Positions 1-7,583 of a DNA stretch of 64,000 bases are shown piece after piece. The translations under genes were made by a program, and so were the position numbers. Every line of letters begins with the position of its first letter. Within the stretch, counting starts at the first letter, position 1. Origin of the DNA: Mycobacteriaceae bacterium (GTDB taxonomy: Bacteria; Actinomycetota; Actinomycetes; Mycobacteriales; Mycobacteriaceae); NCBI GenBank assembly GCA_019749805.1, contig JAIEPH010000049.1:1-64000 (forward strand). The letters are read 5' to 3'. The notes under the pieces are model-generated. The model saw only the letters and a list, made by a program, of their open reading frames with translations, made no database searches and had not been told where the DNA came from.

Positions 1-177
1 CTGCATGAACGTATTGCCGGTCGGTGGCGGAGGTGGCGGCGCCGGCGTCGGCTCCGGTTGCGCCTGCGCGATCGAAGGCAGTGTGAGCGCCACCGCGGTC
101 GCACCGGTCACCGCCGCGATCATCAGCGACTTTGAGAGGCCCTTGCGGGGTTCGCGTAACGCGTCTCGCTCATCCAT
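1..177 (-). CDS. apa: Apa-like Ala/Pro-rich secreted antigen (3' end beyond window)
   Basis: Only the first 59 codons are present; the gene runs off the left edge. The ATG is the complement of 175-177. Residues 1-16 are charged, followed by a hydrophobic stretch (about 17-36) and an A-Q-A type signal-peptidase site near residues 38-40. The mature start is a proline-rich run (PEPTPAP then six prolines). In M. tuberculosis the gene after modC is apa/modD (Rv1860), a secreted O-mannosylated Ala/Pro-rich adhesin-like antigen with the same signal peptide plus proline-rich start. Position and layout both fit. The globular part cannot be seen, so the identity rests on synteny and composition. Confidence 0.6.
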   Translation of the reverse strand, partial: MDERDALREPRKGLSKSLMIAAVTGATAVALTLPSIAQAQPEPTPAPPPPPPTGNTFMQ

Positions 178-393
178 GGGGAAGAAAATACCGTGTTACC
201 GCCGTGACGCAAGTGCGAGTTGCTCCAAATGTGCTCAATTGTGACATTGCTGTAAGCTTCTAAACCGCAGCTAGACAGCATTTTATAGATTGCTGCTCCG
301 GCTAGGCCCCACGTATGGCGCGGGGCGCTCACGGCGGTGGTGACGGCTCTCACAGACAATCCAGTTGGTAATTCGCACGGGCGAGCCGCGTCG

Positions 394-1452
394 TTACGGG
401 CTCGGGAGAAGCGTGACCTCCTGCGCCTTGACCGAGAAATAGACGCGCTCCCCCGGCGCGAGCCGCAGCTCGACGGCCGAATCGGCGGTGACGTCGGCGG
501 CCAGTCCCGGTGCGCCGTCCGGCTGTTCCTCGGCGCGGACGCGGATCGCGGGCCCACGGCTGTCCAACTCGGCGACAGTCACCGCCACGGTGTTGCGCGG
601 GCTGCCGTGCGGCTTGTCGCGATACACGGCGACCGCGGCCGGCGAGAACAACGCCACCGCCGACTGCCCGGCGACGCTGTCGGGTTCGGCGACGCCATGC
701 CAGGCAACCCCCCACGGCGTCATCAACACCCCCTGCGGGCCCGCGACGCCCGCCACCAGGTTGACGCCGGCGAGGCGTGCGCCAAACTTGCTGCGCGGTG
801 CAGTCAAAACCGCTGCGGTGGAACCCTTTTCGACCACTCTGCCCTCCTCGAGGACAAGAACCTTGTCGGCGAGGGTGAGGACGTCGACCAGGTCGTGGGT
901 GATCAGGACCGCAGATCGGCCGTCGCGCACGAGAACACGGCCCAGCAGTTTGCGCATCGCGGCGGCCGCTGAAACGTCCAGACCGGCCAATGGTTCGTCG
1001 AGCAGCAGCACATCCGGATCGGCGGCCAGCGCGCGAGCCAACGCGATGCGCTGCGCCTGCCCGCCCGACAGCTGCCGGAGCATACGATCGGCGAGGTCGG
1101 AGGCCCCGACCTCGTCCAACCAGCGCATCGCATCCGCCCGTGAGCTGCGTGGTGAGAAGGCGACGTTGGCGACCACGCTCAGATGCGGGAACAGCAGCGC
1201 ATCCTGCATCAGCAGCCCGACCTGGCGGTCGTGGGTGGCGACATGCGTGCCCGTGGCCGTATCAGTCAGCACCCGATCGCCGACGCGGACGACGCCGTGG
1301 TCGGGCCGTATCAGACCCGCGATCACATGAAGCGCCGTCGACTTACCCGCGCCGTTCGGACCGAGTACGGCGAGAACCTCGCCGGCGTCCACCATGAATT
1401 CGATATCCACACCGCGGTTCTCGACAACCGCGCGCACACTGACGTCCGTCAC
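394..1452 (-). CDS. modC: Molybdate ABC transporter ATP-binding protein ModC
   Basis: 352 residues with a GTG start six bases after the modB stop. The N-terminal ATPase shows Walker A (GPNGAGKST, about residue 31), the signature LSGGQAQR, Walker B (VLLLDEP) with D-loop, and the switch histidine in THD. The C-terminal third (about 230-352) has the length and position of the oxyanion-binding TOBE domain of ModC. It would energise molybdate import through ModB. The counterpart is Rv1859. The usual partner ModA is not encoded next to it (see findings), so the substrate-binding protein must come from elsewhere or the system may have another specificity. Confidence 0.9.
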   Translation of the reverse strand: MTDVSVRAVVENRGVDIEFMVDAGEVLAVLGPNGAGKSTALHVIAGLIRPDHGVVRVGDRVLTDTATGTHVATHDRQVGLLMQDALLFPHLSVVANVAFSPRSSRADAMRWLDEVGASDLADRMLRQLSGGQAQRIALARALAADPDVLLLDEPLAGLDVSAAAAMRKLLGRVLVRDGRSAVLITHDLVDVLTLADKVLVLEEGRVVEKGSTAAVLTAPRSKFGARLAGVNLVAGVAGPQGVLMTPWGVAWHGVAEPDSVAGQSAVALFSPAAVAVYRDKPHGSPRNTVAVTVAELDSRGPAIRVRAEEQPDGAPGLAADVTADSAVELRLAPGERVYFSVKAQEVTLLPSP

Positions 1453-1458
1453 GCTGAT

Positions 1459-2259
1459 TCACCACGCATTGGCGCCGCCGGCCCGCAACCGCTTGCTACC
1501 GAGCCCGATGACCACAACGGCAGCGACCACGACGAGGAGCAGAGACAGCGCGACCGCCGCGTCCGCGTCGCTCTCCCGCTGTAGGTAGATCTCCAGCGGG
1601 AGGGTGCGGGTGACGCCCTCGCGCGAACCGGCGAACGTGAGCGTGGCGCCGAATTCGCCCAACGATCGCGCGAATGCCAGTACTGCGCCGGACACCAGGC
1701 CTGGGGCCAGCAGCGGAAGGGACACCCGCCACCAGACAGCGGTGGGCCGGGCGCCGAGGGTCGCGGCGACGACCTCGTAGTCGGTCCCCGCGGTACGGGC
1801 CGCGCCTTCCAGCGCGATGACGAGGAACGGCAGCGACACGAATGTCTGCGCCAGCACGACCGCTGTCGTGGTGAAGGCGATCTGGATACCCGCTGCGTCC
1901 AGGTACTGCCCGATCAGCCCGAGCCGGCCGTATGCGTACAGCAGCGCGAGGCCCCCGACCACCGGTGGAAGCACCAGCGGGAGCAGGATCAGCGGCCGCG
2001 TCATCCGTACCATCCGGGCCTCGCTTCGGGCGAACACCAGAGCCATCGGCACACCCAGGATCAGGCACAACACGGTGCTGGCGGTCGCGGTACGCAAACT
2101 CAGCTCGAGCGCGGACACCGACGCCGGACTGGTGATCAGAGACCAGAATCGCGCCCAGTCGACCTTCGCGGCCACCGCGACGACAGGAACCGCGACGAAC
2201 AGAGCCCCGAGCGCAGCCGGGACGTAGATCCACCGAGGGAGGACGGCCGACGGGTTCAC
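1459..2259 (-). CDS. modB: Molybdate ABC transporter permease ModB
   Basis: 266 residues from a GTG at the complement of 2257-2259. That start gives an N-terminus (VNPSAVLPRW) matching the Rv1858 family; the frame is open further upstream, but the extra residues are charged and do not look conserved. Several membrane segments are visible, and the cytoplasmic EAA loop that docks on ModC is EVVAATLGARP..W. Stop and modC start are almost adjacent, so the two are co-transcribed. The upstream 200 bases lead to a divergent SDR gene rather than to modA. Confidence 0.88.
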   Translation of the reverse strand: MNPSAVLPRWIYVPAALGALFVAVPVVAVAAKVDWARFWSLITSPASVSALELSLRTATASTVLCLILGVPMALVFARSEARMVRMTRPLILLPLVLPPVVGGLALLYAYGRLGLIGQYLDAAGIQIAFTTTAVVLAQTFVSLPFLVIALEGAARTAGTDYEVVAATLGARPTAVWWRVSLPLLAPGLVSGAVLAFARSLGEFGATLTFAGSREGVTRTLPLEIYLQRESDADAAVALSLLLVVVAAVVVIGLGSKRLRAGGANAW

Positions 2260-2394
2260 GGCAAGGCGCGAACTGGGGAAATCGCGCTGGACTTCGAGGT
2301 GGTCACCGCCGCGACGGGCTTCACAGATCACGACCCTATGGCACTTCGGCGGCGATGTGGTGCCGTGTGCGCGTGCCGCGTTTCTTCCTATAGC

Positions 2395-2406
2395 TACTGT
2401 CCAGTA
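2395..2406. promoter_or_regulatory. Inverted repeat in modB/SDR divergent promoter
   Basis: TACTG-TC-CAGTA is a perfect 5-2-5 inverted repeat, 54 bases before the SDR start and about 136 before modB. It lies beside an AT-rich TATAGC. It has the form of a dimeric regulator site; no regulator gene is adjacent. The site is seen directly, its function is inferred. Confidence 0.35.
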
Positions 2407-2459
2407 ACATTTCGTGCACGGGCTGGGGTTCAGCGTCGAACACAGAGGAGGTCCTTGCG

Positions 2460-3131
2460 ATGGACGTGCTTGTCACCGGAGGCGACACCGACCTAGGACG
2501 CACGATCGCGGAGAACTTTCGCAACGCGGGGCATCAGGTCGTGATCGCAGGCGCACGCCGCGACGAACTGGACGTCGCCGCCAAAGAACTCGAAGTCGAC
2601 GCCATCGTGTTCGACAACACCGATGCGGCGAACCTGGAGACGGCGCGGGACCAATTCCCGCACCACCTCGACACCATCGTCAATGTGCCCGCGCCAAGCT
2701 GGCAGGCCGGCGATCCGCGGACGTACTCCCTCTCCGATCTGGCGACGGCGTGGCGCAATGCGCTCGACTCGACAATTCTTTCCGCCGTCCTCACCGTGCA
2801 GATTCTGGGTGACCACCTGCGGTCGGGGGGTTCGATCATCACCGTCGTACCCGAGCACCCGGCCGAGGGCAGTGCCGAGGCCGCCATCAAGGCCGCGGTG
2901 TCCGACTGGACGGCGGGGCAGGCTCAGCACTTCGGCATCCGCGGCATCACTGTGAACGCGGTCGCGGCGGGCCGGAATGCCGAACCCGGCTACGACGGTC
3001 TCTCGCACTCGCCACTTTCGGTGGCCGAGGAGATCAGCCGGCTCGCATTGTTCCTGACAACGCCGGCCGCCCGGCACATCACCGGTCAGACGATGCACGT
3101 CAGTCACGGTGCGCTGGCGAACTTCGGCTGA
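2460..3131 (+). CDS. SDR-fold protein lacking the catalytic Tyr (Rv1856c-like)
   Basis: 223 residues, ATG behind a strong GAGGAGG site. The N-terminus is a Rossmann start with TGGDTDLG in place of TGxxxGxG, and the C-terminal VNAVAAG and ITGQTMHVSHGA are typical of short-chain dehydrogenases. The usual YxxxK active site aligns with EAAIK, so the lysine remains while the tyrosine is replaced, and the upstream catalytic serine is not apparent. It may bind a nucleotide without acting as a normal dehydrogenase. It matches Rv1856c in position. No substrate can be suggested. Confidence 0.75.
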   Translation: MDVLVTGGDTDLGRTIAENFRNAGHQVVIAGARRDELDVAAKELEVDAIVFDNTDAANLETARDQFPHHLDTIVNVPAPSWQAGDPRTYSLSDLATAWRNALDSTILSAVLTVQILGDHLRSGGSIITVVPEHPAEGSAEAAIKAAVSDWTAGQAQHFGIRGITVNAVAAGRNAEPGYDGLSHSPLSVAEEISRLALFLTTPAARHITGQTMHVSHGALANFG

Positions 3132-3197
3132 AATTCCTTCGTTCGCCGATAGCTAAAGCGGGGTGACCGCTCCGGTTAGTTGTGGTTACGTGAAGGA

Positions 3198-4127
3198 GTG
3201 ACCATCAAACTCGGACTCCAGATCCCCAACTTCTCCTACGGCACCGGCGTCACCGAACTTTTCCCCACCGTCATCGCGCAGGCTCAGGAAGCCGAAGCCG
3301 CAGGCTTCGACTCCGTCTTCGTGATGGACCACTTCTATCAACTGCCCGGCCTCGGAACGCCCGACCAGCCGATGCTCGAGGCGTACACCGCCCTCGGCGC
3401 GCTGGCCACCGCGACCGAACGCGTACAGCTCGGAACGTTGGTGACCGGCAACACCTACCGCAACCCCACACTGCTGGCCAAGGCGATCACGACGCTCGAC
3501 GTCATCAGCCAGGGCCGGGCGATCCTGGGCATCGGCACCGGCTGGTTCGAGCTCGAGCACGACTCACTCGGCTACGAGTTCGGGACGTTCACCGACCGCT
3601 TCAACAAGCTCGGCGAGGCGCTGGAGATCATCCTGCCGATGCTCGAGGGCGAGCGGCCCACGGTGAACGGGAAGTACTACCGCACCGTCGAGGCCATGGC
3701 CGAACCCCGCTTCCGCGACCACATCCCACTGATGATCGGTGGCAGCGGCGAGAAGAAGACGATCCCGCTGGCAGCCAAGCACTTCGACCACTTGAACATC
3801 ATCGCGGGATTCGACGAGTTGCCCCGCAAGCTGGCGGTGGTCAAGGAGCGTTGCGAAGAGATCGGCCGTGATCCGGCGACGCTCGAGACGAGCATGCTGG
3901 TCATCGCGCTCATCGGCGACGGCATCACCGAGGACCTGATTCCCGACGACTTCAAGCAGCAGGCGGTGTACGGCACCGCCGATCAGGTCGCCGACCAGAT
4001 CAAGACCAAGGTGTTCGACGCGGGTGTCACCGGCGTGATCCTCAGCCCGGTGACGAGCCTCGACGGCTACCACCCCGGCCACGTCACCGCCGTCGGCGAG
4101 GCGTTGAAACCGGTTCTCGCCGGGTGA
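3198..4127 (+). CDS. F420-type LLM-family oxidoreductase (Rv1855c family)
   Basis: About 309 residues of a luciferase-like (LLM) TIM-barrel protein. The start KLGLQIPNFSYG, the segment ATATERVQLGTLVTGNTYRNP and GRAILGIGTGWFELEH are hallmarks of actinobacterial F420-dependent oxidoreductases, and gene order makes it the Rv1855c counterpart. The start is uncertain: GTG 3198 puts conserved residues at position 4, while an in-frame TTG at 3180 adds six residues. GGAG overlaps the GTG itself, so normal ribosome binding is not obvious. F420 binding is known of the family; the substrate is unknown. Confidence 0.8.
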   Translation: MTIKLGLQIPNFSYGTGVTELFPTVIAQAQEAEAAGFDSVFVMDHFYQLPGLGTPDQPMLEAYTALGALATATERVQLGTLVTGNTYRNPTLLAKAITTLDVISQGRAILGIGTGWFELEHDSLGYEFGTFTDRFNKLGEALEIILPMLEGERPTVNGKYYRTVEAMAEPRFRDHIPLMIGGSGEKKTIPLAAKHFDHLNIIAGFDELPRKLAVVKERCEEIGRDPATLETSMLVIALIGDGITEDLIPDDFKQQAVYGTADQVADQIKTKVFDAGVTGVILSPVTSLDGYHPGHVTAVGEALKPVLAG

Positions 4128-4188
4128 TTCCCCGCGCTGACGTGGGAAATAACACAGCCAAACCGTGCGTCTATCGGAGGTTCGGGCG

Positions 4189-4199
4189 ACTACCGTAGT
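4189..4199. promoter_or_regulatory. ACTAC-C-GTAGT inverted repeat upstream of ndh
   Basis: A perfect 5-1-5 inverted repeat 41 bases before the ndh start. It shares the CTACCG/CGGTAG and GTAGT words with the blaI upstream region of this window (11565-11597). It could be a BlaI-type operator; this is inference from word sharing only. Confidence 0.35.
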
Positions 4200-4240
4200 G
4201 GGTAGAAATAGCACGTGAAGCACCGTCGAGGAGCCCGACA

Positions 4241-5617
4241 ATGAGCCATCCCGGAGCCACTGCAACCGATAGGCACAAGGTCGTCATCATCGGTTCAGGG
4301 TTCGGCGGGCTGACCGCTGCCAAAGCGCTCAGGCGTGCCGACGTCGACGTGAAGATGATCGCCAAGACCACTCACCACCTTTTCCAGCCGCTGCTGTACC
4401 AGGTGGCGACCGGCATCATCTCCTCGGGTGAAATCGCTCCCCCGACCCGGATGATCCTGCGCAACCAGAAGAACGCGCAGGTACTGCTGGGCAACGTGAC
4501 GCACATCGATCTGGCGAATCAGACCGTCAGATCGGAGCTGCTCGGGCACACCTACGTCACGCCGTACGACTCACTGATCGTCGCTGCGGGCGCGGGCCAG
4601 TCCTACTTCGGCAACGACCATTTCGCGGAATGGGCGCCGGGCATGAAGTCGATCGACGATGCACTGGAGTTGCGTGCCCGCATCCTCGGCGCGTTCGAGC
4701 AAGCCGAGCGATCCAGCGACCCCGCCCGCCGCGAGAAGCTGCTGACCTTCACCGTCGTCGGTGCCGGTCCGACCGGAGTCGAAATGGCCGGGCAGATCGC
4801 TGAACTCGCCGACCACACCCTCAAGGGCGCGTTCCGGCACATCGATTCGACGACTGCCCGGGTGATCCTGCTCGACGCCGCACCCGCCGTGCTGCCCCCG
4901 ATGGGCGAGAAGCTCGGCAACAAGGCCAAGGCACGCCTGGAGAAGATGGGCGTCGAGATCCAGCTCGGGGCAATGGTCACCGACGTCGACCGCAACGGCA
5001 TCACGGTCAAGGATCCCGACGGCAAGTTCCGTCGCATCGACTGCGCGACCAAGGTGTGGTCGGCGGGCGTTTCGGCGAGCCCGCTCGGCCGCGACATCGC
5101 TGATCAGTCGGACGCCGAGGTCGATCGCGCGGGACGGCTGAAGGTGCTCCCCGACCTGACCGTTCCCGGTCATCCGAACGTGTTCGTGGTCGGCGACATG
5201 GCCGCCGTCGAAGGCGTTCCCGGTATGGCTCAGGGAGCCATCCAGGGCGGCAGGTATGCCGCCAAAGCGATCAAATCCGAGCTCAAGGGCGCCAATCCCG
5301 CTGAGCGCGAACCCTTCCAGTACTTCGACAAGGGTTCGATGGCCACGGTGTCGCGCTTCTCCGCGGTGGCGAAGATCGGCCCGGTCGAGTTCGGCGGCTT
5401 CATCGCCTGGCTGGCTTGGCTGGTGCTGCACCTGGTGTATCTGGTCGGATTCCGGCGCAAGATCACCACGCTGCTGATGTGGACGGTGACGTTCCTGTCG
5501 AAGAAGCGCGGCAACCTCACGATCACCGAGCAGCAGGCGTACGCCCGCACCAGAATCGAAGAGCTCGAGGAGATCGCGGCGTTGGTGCAGGATCCGGAAG
5601 AGAGAGCCGCGGTCTAG
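4241..5617 (+). CDS. ndh: Type II NADH:quinone oxidoreductase
   Basis: 458 residues; a non-proton-pumping NADH dehydrogenase that passes electrons from NADH via FAD to menaquinone at the inner face of the membrane. The first dinucleotide fold is VVIIGSGFGGLTAA (about residues 12-25) for FAD, the second is VVGAGPTGVEMAGQ (about 172-185) for NADH. VFVVGDMA is the second FAD contact. The C-terminal part holds a hydrophobic segment (GFIAWLAWLVLHLVYLVGF) that anchors it to the membrane. It is the Rv1854c counterpart and is 4 bases convergent with ureD: both stop codons lie in one CTAG. Confidence 0.95.
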   Translation: MSHPGATATDRHKVVIIGSGFGGLTAAKALRRADVDVKMIAKTTHHLFQPLLYQVATGIISSGEIAPPTRMILRNQKNAQVLLGNVTHIDLANQTVRSELLGHTYVTPYDSLIVAAGAGQSYFGNDHFAEWAPGMKSIDDALELRARILGAFEQAERSSDPARREKLLTFTVVGAGPTGVEMAGQIAELADHTLKGAFRHIDSTTARVILLDAAPAVLPPMGEKLGNKAKARLEKMGVEIQLGAMVTDVDRNGITVKDPDGKFRRIDCATKVWSAGVSASPLGRDIADQSDAEVDRAGRLKVLPDLTVPGHPNVFVVGDMAAVEGVPGMAQGAIQGGRYAAKAIKSELKGANPAEREPFQYFDKGSMATVSRFSAVAKIGPVEFGGFIAWLAWLVLHLVYLVGFRRKITTLLMWTVTFLSKKRGNLTITEQQAYARTRIEELEEIAALVQDPEERAAV

Positions 5618-6240
5618 AGCCGCTCGCCCTGCCAGGTCGACAGGCAGCCGCCACGCGCCAGCGCGAGCGTCATGCCCGCGGTGTCGACTTCCGTTTGTGG
5701 GTAGTGCAATTCGCTGATGCAAGCCATCGGCGCGGCCAACTCGTCGTCGGCCACCGCACCGCGACCCAGCTCGATGCGATGCCGCAGTAGCGCTGTCCCG
5801 TCGACGTCGGCGTGTAGCGATCCGGACCAGAAGCCCTGCCGTTCATCCGTTCTCCCGATCTGGATTCGCTCGCGCAGCTTGACTCGGCCGGATCCTTCGA
5901 CGGCCAGCCGTGTCGACGTGATATGCCTTGAAGCGCCCGCAACGACGGTCGGTTGCGGGTCCAGATCGAGCTCGCCGGCGACCTCGAGAAGCCAATTCGC
6001 GTGTGACTCATGGGTGGTTGGTCCGGGCAGCGTCATCGTCGCCGCGGCGGTGCGCACCCGGAGCAGCGCGCCCGGTTCCACCACGATGCGCACACATATG
6101 GAGTCTCCGCCGAGCGGGGTGGCCGCCGCCGACACCAGGTGCACGGTGTCGGGTTCGGTCTCCCGGGCCGCGATACCGCCGCTGGATTCGATGCGTGGCC
6201 GGCGGCCGCGATGCGCGACGACGAGCACGTCGGATCGCAT
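5614..6240 (-). CDS. ureD: Urease accessory protein UreD
   Basis: 208 residues from the ATG at the complement of 6238-6240, which overlaps the ureG stop by one base (TGATG). An upstream in-frame extension exists but falls inside ureG. UreD binds apo-urease and, with UreF and UreG, forms the nickel-delivery chaperone complex. The GRGAVADDELAAPM and SGSLHADVDGTALLRHR regions fit UreD. It is shorter than many UreD proteins (about 270), like the mycobacterial version. It is the last gene of the operon and shares its stop codon region with ndh. Confidence 0.88.
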   Translation of the reverse strand: MRSDVLVVAHRGRRPRIESSGGIAARETEPDTVHLVSAAATPLGGDSICVRIVVEPGALLRVRTAAATMTLPGPTTHESHANWLLEVAGELDLDPQPTVVAGASRHITSTRLAVEGSGRVKLRERIQIGRTDERQGFWSGSLHADVDGTALLRHRIELGRGAVADDELAAPMACISELHYPQTEVDTAGMTLALARGGCLSTWQGERL

Positions 6241-6923
6241 CAGACCGCGACCTTCAGCTGCTCGCGTACCCACGTGAGTACAGCGGTCGCGGCCGGGTCT
6301 TCGGTCAGCGAGATCAACACCGCCGGACGGTCACCGCGCACGGTGGCCGCGTCGCGGCGCATCACCTCGAGGTCGGCCCCGACGAGCGGCGCCAGATCGG
6401 TCTTGTTGACCACCAACAGATCCGAGTAGGTGACGCCCGGGCCGCCCTTGCGGGGCACCTTGTCGCCGCCGGCGACATCGATGACGAAGATCTGTGCGTC
6501 CACCAGCCCGGACGAGAAGGTGGCCGTCAGGTTGTCGCCACCGGATTCCACCAGGATCAGGTCGAGCCGATCGTTGCCCGCGATGAGATCGTCGATCGCG
6601 TCGAGGTTGGCGGTGATGTCGTCGCGGATCGCGGTGTGGGGGCAGCCGCCGGTCTGCACCGCGGCGATGCGGCCATCGGGCAGGACGGCGTGACGGCGCA
6701 GGAAGTCGGCGTCTTCTGTGGTGTAGATGTCGTTGGTGAGCACGGCCAACGACAGCTCGTCACGCAGTTGTCTGCACAACGCGGCGACCAACGCCGTCTT
6801 ACCCGAGCCGACGGGCCCGCCGATGCCGATGCGCAACGGCTCCCCCGGTGTCCGCGGGCGTTTGGGTCGGTCGGTGTGACCGTGTGGCTGGCCGTCGAGG
6901 AAATGCGGTGGCAGGGGCGGCAT
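6240..6923 (-). CDS. ureG: Urease accessory GTPase UreG
   Basis: 227 residues; a SIMIBI GTPase whose GTP hydrolysis drives nickel insertion into urease. P-loop GIGGPVGSGKTALV (about 34-47), the metal-binding CPH motif (TGGCPHTAIR), ESGGDNL and the NKTD guanine motif (VVNKTDLAPLVG) are all present. The first 25 residues carry several histidines (HF, HGH), which may hold nickel in an operon that has no ureE. It follows ureF by 15 bases and overlaps ureD by one. Confidence 0.95.
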   Translation of the reverse strand: MPPLPPHFLDGQPHGHTDRPKRPRTPGEPLRIGIGGPVGSGKTALVAALCRQLRDELSLAVLTNDIYTTEDADFLRRHAVLPDGRIAAVQTGGCPHTAIRDDITANLDAIDDLIAGNDRLDLILVESGGDNLTATFSSGLVDAQIFVIDVAGGDKVPRKGGPGVTYSDLLVVNKTDLAPLVGADLEVMRRDAATVRGDRPAVLISLTEDPAATAVLTWVREQLKVAV

Positions 6924-6938
6924 GGGGCGAACTCTCCT

Positions 6939-7571
6939 TCATGATGCGAACAGGGGTCGCTCGCGTTGGCTGTGCCTCTGGGCCAGCACGTCGAGCAGCG
7001 GATCGGACAGGTCGGCCAACTCCTTGCAGGCCGTCGCGGAGGTTTGGTCGCACAACGCGGCCAGCTCGAAGGTCAGCGCCGCGACGTCACCTGGGTCCAG
7101 CGCCAGGAGTCGTTGGGCGGCCGTAGCCGTTCCGGTCATCGTCGTGTAGACGACCGTCAGCGCGGTCTGTTGGGGCTCGAGTCCGCTGGCGACGCCGACG
7201 GCACCGGCCACGGTGGCGAGGTGCGGCGCGGCACCCAGCGATTCCCAGTCTTCGGCCGGCCAGACCCGTCGGGCGAGCCGCAGCAGACCGCGCCCTTGCG
7301 CGCGGGATGCCTGACGCGCGGCGGGGGCCGGTGTGCGGGCGTCGATCTCGGCGTCCGCGCCGGCGACCGGCAGGCTCCCACTGTGCACGGCCGCGGCCAC
7401 CGATGCGGTCACCAACCCGGTGGTGCGGATTCGCCGCAGCAGGAAGGCCCGCAGCGTGACGAGGTCGCGGACCAGACCCTCGGTGACGGCCTCCTCGACA
7501 CCTCCGGAGTGCACGTGACCGCCGGTCGGCAGCCGCGAGTCCGACAGTGTCAGCAGCATCGCCAGGTTCAT
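6939..7571 (-). CDS. ureF: Urease accessory protein UreF
   Basis: 210 residues, helical. The N-terminal LTLSDSRLPTGGHVHSGGVE is the family signature (SD..LPxGG..HS.G). UreF bridges UreD-bound urease and UreG and helps regulate GTP hydrolysis during nickel delivery. It starts 12 bases after the ureC stop and is translated with ureG downstream. Many Ala and Arg residues reflect the high GC content. Counterpart of Rv1851. Confidence 0.9.
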   Translation of the reverse strand: MNLAMLLTLSDSRLPTGGHVHSGGVEEAVTEGLVRDLVTLRAFLLRRIRTTGLVTASVAAAVHSGSLPVAGADAEIDARTPAPAARQASRAQGRGLLRLARRVWPAEDWESLGAAPHLATVAGAVGVASGLEPQQTALTVVYTTMTGTATAAQRLLALDPGDVAALTFELAALCDQTSATACKELADLSDPLLDVLAQRHSQRERPLFAS

Positions 7572-7583
7572 CGAATCAACCTG

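Noticed and set aside
2260..2331. Extended modB start or modA remnant
   Set aside because: The extra 24 codons are not hydrophobic or conserved; short alternative frames show no ModA motif.
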